A program made the position numbers and the translations under genes. A stretch of 64,000 nt of DNA, taken from contig JAPPEU010000011.1 of NCBI GenBank assembly GCA_028875245.1, positions 97,822 to 161,821 of the forward strand, given 5' to 3'. The notes under the pieces are model-generated. The model was not told the origin of the DNA. It worked only from the letters and a program-made list of their open reading frames with translations, and searched no databases. Numbering within the stretch: the stretch's first letter is position 1; every line of letters starts with the position of its first letter. Origin of the DNA: Chloroflexota bacterium (GTDB lineage Bacteria; Chloroflexota; Anaerolineae; Aggregatilineales; Phototrophicaceae). Below, piece after piece: positions 52,643 to 61,241 of this stretch.

Positions 52643-54097
52643 ATGGGCAATCTAGCGGATATCGGCTTAATCGGCCTGGCGGTGATGGGCCAGAACCTGG
52701 CTTTGAACATCCACGATCATGGCTTTCGCGTCGCCGTCTTCAACCGCACGACCTCGAAGGTGACGCGCTTTCTGGAAAATGAAGCGGCGGATACGGATAT
52801 CATCGGCGCCTATACGCCGGCGGAATTTGTCGCGGGGATCAAGCGGCCGCGCAAGATCATCCTCATGATTCAAGCCGGCGAGGCGGTGGACAAGTCGATC
52901 GCGCAATTGGCGCCGCTGCTCGACGAAGGCGATATCATCATCGACGGCGGCAATTCCAATTTCAACGATACGATACGGCGGACGCGGGAAGTCGAGGCGA
53001 TGGGCCTGCTCTTCATCGGCGCCGGCATCAGCGGTGGCGAGGAGGGCGCGCGCTACGGACCGTCGATCATGCCGGGCGGCTCGGCGGCGGCCTGGGAGGC
53101 GGTCAAGCCGATCTTGCAGGCGGTGGCGGCCAAGGTGCCCGATGGAACACCATGCTGCGATTGGGTGGGCGAAGACGGCGCCGGGCATTTCGTCAAGATG
53201 GTGCACAACGGCATCGAATACGGCGATATGCAGTTGATTTGCGAGGCTTATCATTTGATGTCGGCGCTCTTGGGCATGGACGAAGCCGAGATCAGCCAGG
53301 TCTTCCAGCGCTGGAATCGGGGTCTTTTGGAGTCCTTTCTGATTGAAATCACCGGCGAGATCCTGGCGTATCAAGACGAGGACGGGGCGCCACTGCTGCG
53401 GATGATCCTCGATGTCGCCAGCCAAAAAGGCACCGGCAAGTGGACGGCCATCACCGCCCTGCAAGAAGGCACGCCCCTGACGCTGATCGGCGAGGCGGTC
53501 TTCGCGCGCTTCCTGTCGGCGATCAAAGAGCAGCGCGTCGCCGCTTCGCAGGTGCTGCCCGGTCCAAAGGCCGAATTCCGCGGCGACAAGGAGGCCTTCA
53601 TCCGCGATTTGGAGGGGGCGGTTTACGCCGCCAAGATCATCAGCTACACGCAGGGTTATATGCTGATGCAGGATGCGGCGCGCAGCTACAACTGGAACCT
53701 GAATTACGGCGGGGTGGCTTTGATGTGGCGCGAGGGCTGCATCATCCGCTCGGCTTTCCTGGGCAAGATACAGGAGGCCTTCGCGGCCAACCCGGCGCTG
53801 GCGAATCTGCTGCTGGACGATTATTTCAGCGCTGCCGTCATCGGGGCGCAGGCGGCCTGGCGCGGCGCGGTGGCGACCGGCATCCAGCACGGCATTCCGC
53901 TGCCGATCATGAGCGGGGCGCTGGCCTTCTACGATGGCTACCGCTCGGCGAATCTGCCGGCCAATCTATTGCAGGCGCAGCGGGATTATTTCGGCGCGCA
54001 CACCTATGAGCGGGTCGATCGTCCGCGCGGGGAGTATTTTCACACCAACTGGACCGGCAGCGGCGGGGATGTGACGGCCGGGAGTTATGATGCGTGA
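52643..54097 (+). CDS. gnd: 6-phosphogluconate dehydrogenase, decarboxylating
   Basis: 484 aa. Converts 6-phosphogluconate to ribulose 5-phosphate with NADP. IGLIGLAVMGQNLALNI binds the cofactor, IIDGGNSNFNDTIRR and FIGAGISGGEEGARYGPSIM bind substrate, and HFVKMVHNGIEYGDMQLICE carries the catalytic lysine. The ATG at 52643 follows AAAGGA; 24 upstream in-frame codons are not part of it. The last 42 bases (GSGGDVTAGSYDA and stop) are repeated at 55561-55602, so this 3' end may have been rebuilt when the neighbouring gene inserted. Confidence 0.96.
   Translation: MGNLADIGLIGLAVMGQNLALNIHDHGFRVAVFNRTTSKVTRFLENEAADTDIIGAYTPAEFVAGIKRPRKIILMIQAGEAVDKSIAQLAPLLDEGDIIIDGGNSNFNDTIRRTREVEAMGLLFIGAGISGGEEGARYGPSIMPGGSAAAWEAVKPILQAVAAKVPDGTPCCDWVGEDGAGHFVKMVHNGIEYGDMQLICEAYHLMSALLGMDEAEISQVFQRWNRGLLESFLIEITGEILAYQDEDGAPLLRMILDVASQKGTGKWTAITALQEGTPLTLIGEAVFARFLSAIKEQRVAASQVLPGPKAEFRGDKEAFIRDLEGAVYAAKIISYTQGYMLMQDAARSYNWNLNYGGVALMWREGCIIRSAFLGKIQEAFAANPALANLLLDDYFSAAVIGAQAAWRGAVATGIQHGIPLPIMSGALAFYDGYRSANLPANLLQAQRDYFGAHTYERVDRPRGEYFHTNWTGSGGDVTAGSYDA
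54056..54097 (+). repeat. 42-base direct repeat, left copy (gnd 3' end)
   Basis: Encodes the last 13 residues of gnd and the stop. It matches 55561-55602 at 40 of 42 positions. Both differences are synonymous (GGG/GGC Gly, GCG/GCT Ala). Confidence 0.9.
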
Positions 54098-54169
54098 CAG
54101 CCGCATGTCAAATGAGAATCCGCTACAATCCCAATAGAAACCCCATCGCCAGAAGACATGGAGGCAGCC

Positions 54170-55546
54170 ATGCCAAACCAAGCAACTCCCAACCGGCTAT
54201 ATTTTGGCGATTGCTTGGACGTCATGGTGGAGTACATTCCCGACGAATCCGTAAACTTGATTTATCTTGACCCGCCTTTCAATTCCAAACGAATATACAA
54301 CGCCTTTATCGGCGGCGCGCAGTGGGTTGCATTTGACGATACCTGGCGCTGGTACGAGGCGATTGACGACTTTCATTCGGTCGCCAGCGATGTGACGCTC
54401 GCGCCGACGATGGAAGGGCTGCGGCGTGTATTGGGAGAAGGCGCGGAATTGGCTTATCTATCGTATATGGCGAACCGCCTGCGTGAATGCCGCCGCATTC
54501 TGATGCCGACGGGCAGCATTTATCTGCACTGCGATCCAACGATGAGTCACTATCTGAAAATTGTCATGGATGGCGTATTCGGCAAGAACAACTACAAAAA
54601 TGAGGTGATTTGGCATTATAGAAAATGGTCTACCGGGAAATACACTTTCCAGCGGAATCACGATGTACTTTTCTTTTATTCTCGTTCAGGCAGCCGCGAG
54701 CGGGCATTTAATCAACTGTACATGCCTAGAACAGCGTCTACCCTAAAGAGATTTGGCAGGAAGCGAATCATTTCGGGATATGATGAAGCTGGCCAGCGAC
54801 TGCCATCTCAAGTCTCTGAAGAAGATTCGGAAGGCGTTCGTCTGGATGATGTTTGGGATATTGCGCGAGTTCCGCCTATCAAACAGCTATATCCTACGGA
54901 GAAGCCCTTAGCGCTTTTGGAACGCATCATCAAGGCATCGAGCGACCCGGATGACATAGTGTTTGACCCATTCTGCGGCTGCGGCACGACAATACACGCT
55001 GCCCAAAACCTCGGGCGGCGCTGGATTGGCATAGATGTCTGTGTCCAAGCCTGCAAGGTCATTCAAAAGCGAATCGAGGGTCATTTTGACAGCCTTTGGG
55101 ACGACATTGAGTTTGTCGGCATGCCCAAGACCCTGGACGATGCCAAGTCGCTTGCGGCATACGATCCATTCAAGTTTGAGCGCTGGGCGGCGTCGCTCGC
55201 TCCGGGTATGGAAGCTAACAAGAAGCAGCGCGGCGATAAAGGCATTGACGGACGGGGGCGGCTGCCAATACGAAAAGGCAAATTCGTCGATGTCGTGTCA
55301 CAGGTTAAGGCGGGCAATTCAAACCCAAGTCATGTACAGGCATTCAATGAAGCGCGACGCCAAGCCGGGGCGGAGCTAGGCGTATTCACCTGTTTTGAGG
55401 ACAAGGTAACAAGCGGGATGCGCAACGCCGCGGTAAACACGGGCAAGTTCCTGGATCGTTGGCCCGTGATTCAACTATATACAATTGAAGATTATTTTGA
55501 CGGTCGCTTGCCAGATTTACCGCTGTCAGATTTCCCCCGCCCCTAG
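54170..55546 (+). CDS. DNA methyltransferase fused to PD-(D/E)xK/Mrr-like nuclease domain
   Basis: 458 aa from ATG 54170 (GGAGG six bases upstream). Beta-group amino-methyltransferase: DPPF at 34-37, SAM motif DPFCGCGTT after a central recognition region, then a nuclease-like domain with FERWAASLAPG, DKGIDGRG and VSQVKAG. It shares architecture, and much sequence in motif regions (LYLDPPFNS/IYLDPPFNS, YLHCDPTxSHYLKI, RRWIGID), with the protein at 8528, but the recognition region is different and shorter. It lies alone between the two 42-base repeats. Likely a single-polypeptide restriction-modification enzyme or an orphan methylase. Confidence 0.88.
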   Translation: MPNQATPNRLYFGDCLDVMVEYIPDESVNLIYLDPPFNSKRIYNAFIGGAQWVAFDDTWRWYEAIDDFHSVASDVTLAPTMEGLRRVLGEGAELAYLSYMANRLRECRRILMPTGSIYLHCDPTMSHYLKIVMDGVFGKNNYKNEVIWHYRKWSTGKYTFQRNHDVLFFYSRSGSRERAFNQLYMPRTASTLKRFGRKRIISGYDEAGQRLPSQVSEEDSEGVRLDDVWDIARVPPIKQLYPTEKPLALLERIIKASSDPDDIVFDPFCGCGTTIHAAQNLGRRWIGIDVCVQACKVIQKRIEGHFDSLWDDIEFVGMPKTLDDAKSLAAYDPFKFERWAASLAPGMEANKKQRGDKGIDGRGRLPIRKGKFVDVVSQVKAGNSNPSHVQAFNEARRQAGAELGVFTCFEDKVTSGMRNAAVNTGKFLDRWPVIQLYTIEDYFDGRLPDLPLSDFPRP

Positions 55547-55560
55547 GCGAAATTCCTTAG

Positions 55561-55602
55561 GGCAGCGGCGGCGATGTGACGGCCGGGAGTTATGATGCTT
55601 GA
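55561..55602 (+). repeat. 42-base direct repeat, right copy (displaced gnd 3' end)
   Basis: Starts GGCAGCGGCGGCGATGTG and still reads GSGGDVTAGSYDA then TGA in one frame, though no gene leads into it. It is interpreted as a remnant of gnd separated by insertion of the methyltransferase gene. Confidence 0.88.
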
Positions 55603-55614
55603 GATGCTCTGGAA

Positions 55615-56709
55615 TTATTGAGCCAGCGCTTCGTTCACAAGCAATACGTAGCCATTGTGGTCGCCAGTCTGGTCGCTCCCGATTGATTCCCACTCTTTGA
55701 ATGATGAGGACATTGATTTGAGTTCGTGTCCGAAGCCTTCCAAGCGTTGATAATTCTCAATAGCGAATTCAGCAAGAGGGATCGTCTCTGTGTAGAATGG
55801 GGTGTTGTCGAGTTCCTTGCGGTTCACAGGCACATGGACATAGAGAATATCAATCGCATCCTCATCCCAAAATCGCTTCCGATTATTCCGAACAAGGTCC
55901 TGTAGGACATCACGTTTTCCCCGTAACCAGCGTTCAATGTCAAGATAACGTTCATATATTTCGTCGCTGACCGACTCGTGGAAATAAACCGCTGTATGAC
56001 TTCCCAGCAACGCCAAGACAAGTCTTCTTGTCCGTTCTCTCTGCCCCCGCATTATGCTCGACAACCATTCAAGCGCCAGTCGGTCTTCATTTAATTCCAT
56101 GTAACCGCGGACGATCATGGTTGCCACATGTATCAACATAACCTGAAAACGGAGTGCTCGCGCAAGATTCTCGGGACTGCGTTCAAAGGAGAGAACGTCC
56201 TGAAAGTCCTCCCGCAAGTGCGCCACAGCCTCATGAAGGCGATCGGTCATGCGGCCAATATGATCCCTTTTGTACGCCGGATCATTCACCTTGTCCCACA
56301 ACTCTCCCGTCTCCAGCGCCGCGACAAGGTTTGCCATCCTGTCTTGCACAAACTCTTCTTCAATACGTTCGTAAATGCGTTCAATTGCCGCATTCTGCGT
56401 CCTAATATCTGAAATGATGTCCAAAAGGGAATAACCGGCCATCGCAATGTTGACCAGCGGCATGACACTTGTCAGCAAATTCAGGACAGTTGGAGCGCTG
56501 AGGCCGGCTGAACGCATTACGTTTTCGATCAAATCCCTAGACGACTCAACTGTCTGTCCCACTTGACCAACCTGTCGAACCCAGGCGATGACCTCATTGT
56601 TTTCGGATTCTCGATTCCTGATTACTCCGCCAACGCGCTCCATCGAGCCATCGGCCAGCCCTGCTTCTATGAAAGTTGGTACTTCAAGCTGAACAGAAAA
56701 TGTAGACAT
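55615..56709 (-). CDS. Hypothetical protein, 364 aa, with central hydrophobic segment
   Basis: Not recognised. Residues ~70-105 (SAPTVLNLLTSVMPLVNIAMAGYSLLDIISDI) are hydrophobic enough for a membrane-associated helix pair. The next region (IERIYERIEEEFVQDRMANLVAALE) is likely coiled coil, and the rest is helical and charged. The ATG follows GAGGAGAAGCG, a good ribosome-binding site. It is convergent with the methyltransferase gene, just outside the right 42-base repeat. The GC content is lower than in the neighbouring desaturase gene. It could be accessory cargo; function unknown. Confidence 0.72.
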   Translation of the reverse strand: MSTFSVQLEVPTFIEAGLADGSMERVGGVIRNRESENNEVIAWVRQVGQVGQTVESSRDLIENVMRSAGLSAPTVLNLLTSVMPLVNIAMAGYSLLDIISDIRTQNAAIERIYERIEEEFVQDRMANLVAALETGELWDKVNDPAYKRDHIGRMTDRLHEAVAHLREDFQDVLSFERSPENLARALRFQVMLIHVATMIVRGYMELNEDRLALEWLSSIMRGQRERTRRLVLALLGSHTAVYFHESVSDEIYERYLDIERWLRGKRDVLQDLVRNNRKRFWDEDAIDILYVHVPVNRKELDNTPFYTETIPLAEFAIENYQRLEGFGHELKSMSSSFKEWESIGSDQTGDHNGYVLLVNEALAQ

Positions 56710-56753
56710 TCGCTTCTCCTCGATGGTGAATGGTTAGCCCAGTAAAGTAGGTG

Positions 56754-57755
56754 TCAAGAAGGCACTTCCGGCACGAACTGATAATCCGGCTCCACCCGCT
56801 GACGCAGCAAAATCGGAATAATCTGCTTCCAGGCGCCGATGATGCCCTGGCAGGGCTCGGGCATGTCATGCTTCACCAGCCGGTGCAATTCGGGCAGGTT
56901 GTAGAAGGGCACGGCCGCGTACATGTGATGCTCGATGTGGTAATTCATCTGCCAGTAGAGGAATGCCAGAATCGGGTTGAGCGCGATGGTGCGCGTATTG
57001 ATGCGGTAGTCGGGCGTGTTGTCGGTCAAGCCGATATGCTGGGCCACATTCAGCAGATACTGAAAACCGCCGCCATAAAAGGTCGCGAAGGTCACCAGCA
57101 CCGCCAGCATCCACCAGCCGGTCAGCGCCGAGAAGAGTACGATCAACCCGTGCCCAATTATTAGCGTGCGCGCCCAATTGAAGAGCGCGCGCCGGCCCTT
57201 CACGTTTTCCGGCGGGAATAGAACCTGCTCCCAATCATCTTTGATGATGCCGAAGCTGAGGAACAGGTCGTGTTTTATTCGCAGGAAGAAGCCGCGCACA
57301 TTGAGGAAGGCAAAGCCGAGATAAGACTTGAGCGTGAACTTGACCGGCAGCACCACTTCGGAATCATCGGGCGGGTGCAAGGTGTAGCGGTGATGCGCCT
57401 GATGGCTGGCCCAGAACGAGATGTGATTGTGCCAGCCAATGAAACTGAAAATATGAACAAAGAACTCATTGAGCGCTTGAGTCTTGAACACGGTCTTGTG
57501 GCAGAATTCGTGGTGTCCATTCACAGTAAACTTTTGCAAAGATCCATAGAAGTAGATGAGCGCGATGACGACCAGCCAATGCGCCCGGCCGACGGCGTAC
57601 CAGGCGAGCGCGCCCGTGCCAATCAACACCGCCAGAAAAGCCAGGGTCTGCGCCATGCCTTTGACGTCGCTGCGCTGGTTGAGGCGGGCGAGATCCGCGG
57701 CTGAAACCGGCGAACGGTAAAACTTTATCTTTCGGGTCGCTGGCTTCTCGCTCAT
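56754..57755 (-). CDS. Membrane fatty acid desaturase
   Basis: 333 aa from ATG 57755 (AGGTGAGCGAC upstream; a GTG three codons earlier is an alternative). The three histidine clusters of the di-iron desaturases are HEFCH (82-86), HQAHH (118-122) and HIEHH (273-277). Four hydrophobic spans are visible, in the usual pairs. It inserts a double bond in acyl chains of membrane lipids. It lies 17 bases after the alcohol dehydrogenase gene on the same strand, possibly co-transcribed, though a functional link is unclear. Confidence 0.9.
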   Translation of the reverse strand: MSEKPATRKIKFYRSPVSAADLARLNQRSDVKGMAQTLAFLAVLIGTGALAWYAVGRAHWLVVIALIYFYGSLQKFTVNGHHEFCHKTVFKTQALNEFFVHIFSFIGWHNHISFWASHQAHHRYTLHPPDDSEVVLPVKFTLKSYLGFAFLNVRGFFLRIKHDLFLSFGIIKDDWEQVLFPPENVKGRRALFNWARTLIIGHGLIVLFSALTGWWMLAVLVTFATFYGGGFQYLLNVAQHIGLTDNTPDYRINTRTIALNPILAFLYWQMNYHIEHHMYAAVPFYNLPELHRLVKHDMPEPCQGIIGAWKQIIPILLRQRVEPDYQFVPEVPS

Positions 57756-57772
57756 GTCGCTCACCTGTTGAA

Positions 57773-58798
57773 CTACTCAAAGCTCAGCATCGCCTTGATG
57801 ACGCCGGTTGCTGGATCGAGCCAGGTGGGAAATTCGGGGACGATATTTTCCGGCGTGGCTTGATGACTGATCCAGGGCGCCAGGTCAATCTCGCCGGCGC
57901 GCAGAGCCTTGATGACCTTGAGGAAGTCCGCCCGCGCCGCGTTGCGGCTGGCGAGCAGCGTCAGTTCGCGCGAATGGAAATGCGGGTCGCTGAACTGGAT
58001 CTTGCCCTTGATATGCCCCACCAGCACCAGTATGCCACCGTGCGCCACAAAATCGAATGCGGCTTCCATCGAGCGGGCGCTGCCTGTGCAGTCGAAGACT
58101 ACTGTCGGCAGCTCGCCGCCCAGGAGTTGCCGCAGCTGCGTCAGCGGGTTGTCGCGGGCGTCGACCCGCTTGTCGATGCCCAGGACCTCGGCGCAGAAAT
58201 CGAGCCGCTTTCTGTTGACCTCCATCACGGTCACTTCAGCGCCGGCGAGCTTGGCGAATTGCGCCGTCGCCAAGCCGATCGGTCCCGCGCCAATCACCAG
58301 CGCATTCTCACCGGGCGCGATGCGAGCGCGCTCGACCGCGTGGGCGCCGATGCACAACATCTCCACCAGCGCCAGCTGCTCGACCGGGATATCAGCGGCC
58401 GGCAGCAGCTTGTCGACGGGCACTGTGAATTGCTCGCGCATACCGCCATCAACATGCACGCCGAGGACCTGCATCTCTACGCAGCAATTCGTCCGGCCGC
58501 GGCGGCAGGCGATGCATTCGCCGCAGTGCAAGTAAGGGATGACGCAGCATTGATCGCCGACAGCGGGGGCCGGGTCGATATCGCTTGGTCCGATTTGCAG
58601 GACTTCGACCGCCAACTCGTGGCCCATGATGCGGGGGTAGCTGAAGAAATTCTGCTGCCCGGCGAAAGCGTGCAGATCGGTGCCGCAGATGCCGACGCGC
58701 CTGACGCGGACAAGCGCTTCGCCAGGCCCCGCCATCGCCGGCGCGGCGAGATCGCATAATTTGAGTTGGCCTGGCTGCTGCAAGACAATCGCTTTCAC
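57773..58798 (-). CDS. Zinc-dependent alcohol/polyol dehydrogenase (MDR family)
   Basis: 341 aa. Catalytic zinc ligands Cys38 in GICGTDLH and His60-Glu61 in GHE. Four structural-zinc cysteines are in HCGECIACRRGRTNCC. The Rossmann motif is VIGAGPIGLATAQ. The overall layout is that of sorbitol, threonine or galactonate dehydrogenases. Its place near fucosidase and fuconolactonase genes suggests a sugar or sugar-acid oxidation step, but the substrate is not shown. Confidence 0.9.
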   Translation of the reverse strand: MKAIVLQQPGQLKLCDLAAPAMAGPGEALVRVRRVGICGTDLHAFAGQQNFFSYPRIMGHELAVEVLQIGPSDIDPAPAVGDQCCVIPYLHCGECIACRRGRTNCCVEMQVLGVHVDGGMREQFTVPVDKLLPAADIPVEQLALVEMLCIGAHAVERARIAPGENALVIGAGPIGLATAQFAKLAGAEVTVMEVNRKRLDFCAEVLGIDKRVDARDNPLTQLRQLLGGELPTVVFDCTGSARSMEAAFDFVAHGGILVLVGHIKGKIQFSDPHFHSRELTLLASRNAARADFLKVIKALRAGEIDLAPWISHQATPENIVPEFPTWLDPATGVIKAMLSFE

Positions 58799-58906
58799 GA
58801 TATCGTTCCTTTCGGCTAAGGCGATTCGTGGGCAAGCTGCCGCTTGCGCTGGACCGTCATGAAAGTTGCGTGAACTGCGCGGAGGACCGCGCGCTCATTC
58901 GCTTTT

Positions 58907-59878
58907 CTAGTTGGCTTGCAGCCAGGCCAGGCTGTAGGCCAGCGCTTCGTCGATCACGGCGGTGACATCCCCTACGAGGACATCAAAGACGTGATCGCCA
59001 TCCAGCACCACGAGCGCTTCCGCGCCCTCATGATAATCGAGGAAGACCTGGCCCGCATGTGGCTGCGGCGCAACGGTGGTATCCCGCGAGCCGGTGATTG
59101 CCAGCAGGGGGCCGCCGTAACCGGCGATTTCAGCCACCGGGTCCACCAGGAATATGTCCTCGAAGAACGGGCCCTTTAGCGAGGTCTCGGCGCCCCAGGG
59201 CAAGGTGATGCTCAGCGCCTCGCCGCCGGCGACGACGCCGTTCAGCAGGGTATCATATCCGAGCAGGATGCCGTAGCTCATGACCGGGTTCGACACCGCC
59301 GACCAAAGCACGAGGTTGCTGACGCGCGCATCGCGACCGGCCGCCCCCGCCCCAACCAGCCCGCCCTGGCTCAAGCCCAGGATGCTGATGCTGCCGCCAT
59401 CCACGCCTTCCAGCATTTCCAGATAATCCAGCGCCGCGATGGCGTCCGATATTTGGCCGCTGAAAGTAGTGTCTGCCCATGCGCCGTCGCTTTCGCCGGA
59501 GCCGCGGAAGTCTATGCGCAGCGTGGCGAGGCCGCGTTCGCCCAGCCAATGAGCCGCGCGGCTGAACATCGTGTCTTCGGTGCCGATAACCGGCAGTTCA
59601 TGGCGCATGCCGGTAAAGCCATGCAGCAGCAGAACCGCGGGGAAGGGTCCTTCGCCTTCCGGCATGGCCAGCGTGCCAATGATCGTTTGGCCCTCGTTGC
59701 TGAAACTGATGTCAGTCTCGCTGACATTGTACTCCGCCATAGAATCGGCGGCGGCGGCAGCGGCGTCGGCGAGGCTGTCCTGCGCGGCGGCTGGCGCTGC
59801 AAGAAGCGCCAAACACAGTAGCAGCGGGACCAAGCGCAACATTAGGCTGACTCTCTTGAAATCTCCAATGGAATACAT
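58907..59878 (-). CDS. Secreted alpha/beta hydrolase
   Basis: 323 aa from ATG 59878 (GGAGCGGCTT upstream). A hydrophobic signal peptide lies around LRLVPLLLCLALLAAPAAAQ, so the product is exported; an ATG at 59842 would give a shorter n-region. The lid-less fold has LLHGFTG (oxyanion), GLSQG nucleophile elbow, GSRDTTV for the acid and GDHVF for the histidine. Probably an esterase or peptidase-like dienelactone hydrolase relative acting outside the membrane. Confidence 0.88.
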   Translation of the reverse strand: MYSIGDFKRVSLMLRLVPLLLCLALLAAPAAAQDSLADAAAAAADSMAEYNVSETDISFSNEGQTIIGTLAMPEGEGPFPAVLLLHGFTGMRHELPVIGTEDTMFSRAAHWLGERGLATLRIDFRGSGESDGAWADTTFSGQISDAIAALDYLEMLEGVDGGSISILGLSQGGLVGAGAAGRDARVSNLVLWSAVSNPVMSYGILLGYDTLLNGVVAGGEALSITLPWGAETSLKGPFFEDIFLVDPVAEIAGYGGPLLAITGSRDTTVAPQPHAGQVFLDYHEGAEALVVLDGDHVFDVLVGDVTAVIDEALAYSLAWLQAN

Positions 59879-60032
59879 AAGCCGCTCCAATCAGTATCTT
59901 GATTTCGCCGCCGATTCTGGCACAGCCGGCGCCCGCGCGCAAATTTTGCCGCCGGCGGTAGTGTGCCCTTTTCGGTTGAAATTCTTTGAGCCAGTCCTCG
60001 AATTATTTCATCAACCCCAAATACCTAAGATT

Positions 60033-60100
60033 TTGTAGGGGCGACTCTTGAGTCGCCCACTGTCAAACCGCCGACGGGCGAGCCAAGGCTCGCCCCTACA
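60033..60100. repeat. Pair of dispersed palindromic repeats
   Basis: TTTGTAGGGGCGACTCTTGA with GTCGCCC, then GACGGGCGAGCCAAGGCTCG with CCCCTACA. The outer ends are complementary. Confidence 0.65.
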
Positions 60101-60126
60101 GACTGCTAAGTGGATGCAATTTACCT

Positions 60127-60153
60127 AATTTCAACCGAATTCGATACACTACC
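60127..60153 (-). repeat. Dispersed repeat, GGTAGTGTATCGAA family, copy 2 (partial)
   Basis: The reverse complement matches the first 27 bases of the repeat at 42292 with two mismatches. It lies just before the stop side of the amidohydrolase gene. Confidence 0.65.
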
Positions 60154-60169
60154 CTGGCCGGCCGCGCGC

Positions 60170-61006
60170 TCAAGGCAGCTGATAGAAGTCGACAGCGTTG
60201 CCGCCCATGATGGCCGCCCGCTCATCGGCCGAAAGCGCGGCGATGTATTTTTCGACGATGCCGACCACTTCGCTGTAACTGCCGGACAGCGTGCAGACGG
60301 GCCAATCACTGCCGAACATCAGGCGCTCGACGCCGAAGCAATCGAAGACGATATCGAGATAAGGCAGGAAATCCTCTTGACGCCAGGCGCCCCAAGCCGC
60401 TTCCGTGACCATGCCTGAGACCTTGCACCAGACGTTTTCAAAGGAGGCCAAGGTACGGATATCGCCCTCCCAAGCGCCCACGACGCCGTCTTTGATGAAG
60501 GGCTTGGCGATGTGATCGAGCACAAAAGGCTGTTCGGGGAATTGCTTGACGACATCGATGGCGATCGGAATATGCTTGGGGTAGAGCAGCAAATCATAAC
60601 GCAGATCAAATGCTTTGAGCGCCGCCAGCCCACGCAGGAAATTCCCGCCCAGCATGAAGCGGTCGTCGGCTTCATCGTGCACGATATGGCGGACGCCAAC
60701 CAGACGCGGATGCCCGGCGAAACGTTCGAGCTGCGCTTCCACATCCCCCGCCCGCATGTCCACCCAGCCGACCACGCCGCGGATCAAATCGTATTGGTCC
60801 GCCAACTCCAGCAAGAATTCGGTCTCGCGCAGGACCTGCCGCGCTTGCACGGCGACCGTGCCGTCTATGCCGCTCGCCGCCATCAGGGGCTGCAGGTCGG
60901 GCGGCATATAGTCAACTTGCAGCGGGCTGCGATCGCCTGCCATCCAACCATAATCTTCGGCATTGTAGAGCCAGAAATGTTGATGTGAATCAATTCGGGC
61001 GGTCAT
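60170..61006 (-). CDS. Amidohydrolase-2 family lactonase (L-fuconolactonase-like)
   Basis: 278 aa TIM barrel. DSHQHFW at the N-terminus, VGWVDMRA, VGVRHIVHDEADDRFML, PFVLDHIAKP and RLMFGSDWPVC are characteristic of L-fucono-1,5-lactonase and L-rhamnonolactonase relatives. The neighbouring GH29 fucosidase favours L-fucono-lactone as substrate, the third step of oxidative fucose breakdown. No fucose dehydrogenase or fuconate dehydratase is identified beside it. Confidence 0.87.
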   Translation of the reverse strand: MTARIDSHQHFWLYNAEDYGWMAGDRSPLQVDYMPPDLQPLMAASGIDGTVAVQARQVLRETEFLLELADQYDLIRGVVGWVDMRAGDVEAQLERFAGHPRLVGVRHIVHDEADDRFMLGGNFLRGLAALKAFDLRYDLLLYPKHIPIAIDVVKQFPEQPFVLDHIAKPFIKDGVVGAWEGDIRTLASFENVWCKVSGMVTEAAWGAWRQEDFLPYLDIVFDCFGVERLMFGSDWPVCTLSGSYSEVVGIVEKYIAALSADERAAIMGGNAVDFYQLP

Positions 61007-61081
61007 GGGCTGCTCCCGTTGTTGCTAAGGAATGGCTCGATTTTAGCGCAAAGCTGGCGAATTTACCGTCACGTCGAGAAT

Positions 61082-61204
61082 TGTAGAGGCGAGAGACGGT
61101 CAGTGTCGGCGGTCAGTGTCTACGCGACCTGCGCGACCCTTGCCTCGCCCTACGAGCTCGCGCTATCGCATGGACGGGCGCTTCGGCCAAACGCCCGTAC
61201 AGAC
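61082..61204. repeat. Dispersed palindromic repeats, degenerate
   Basis: TGTAGAGGCGAGAGACGGTC with GCCTCGCCCTAC, and GACGGGCGCTTCGGCCAAAC ending GCCCGTACA. They fill most of the gap between the amidohydrolase and fucosidase genes. Confidence 0.5.
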
Positions 61205-61241
61205 TCCTTTTATCGCGGGTTCGTTATTTTGACGAATACGC

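Noticed and set aside
54098..55560. Integrase or transposase within the gnd insertion
   Set aside because: The 72 bases before and 14 bases after the methyltransferase gene hold no further open frame, so no recombinase is encoded between the two repeat copies.
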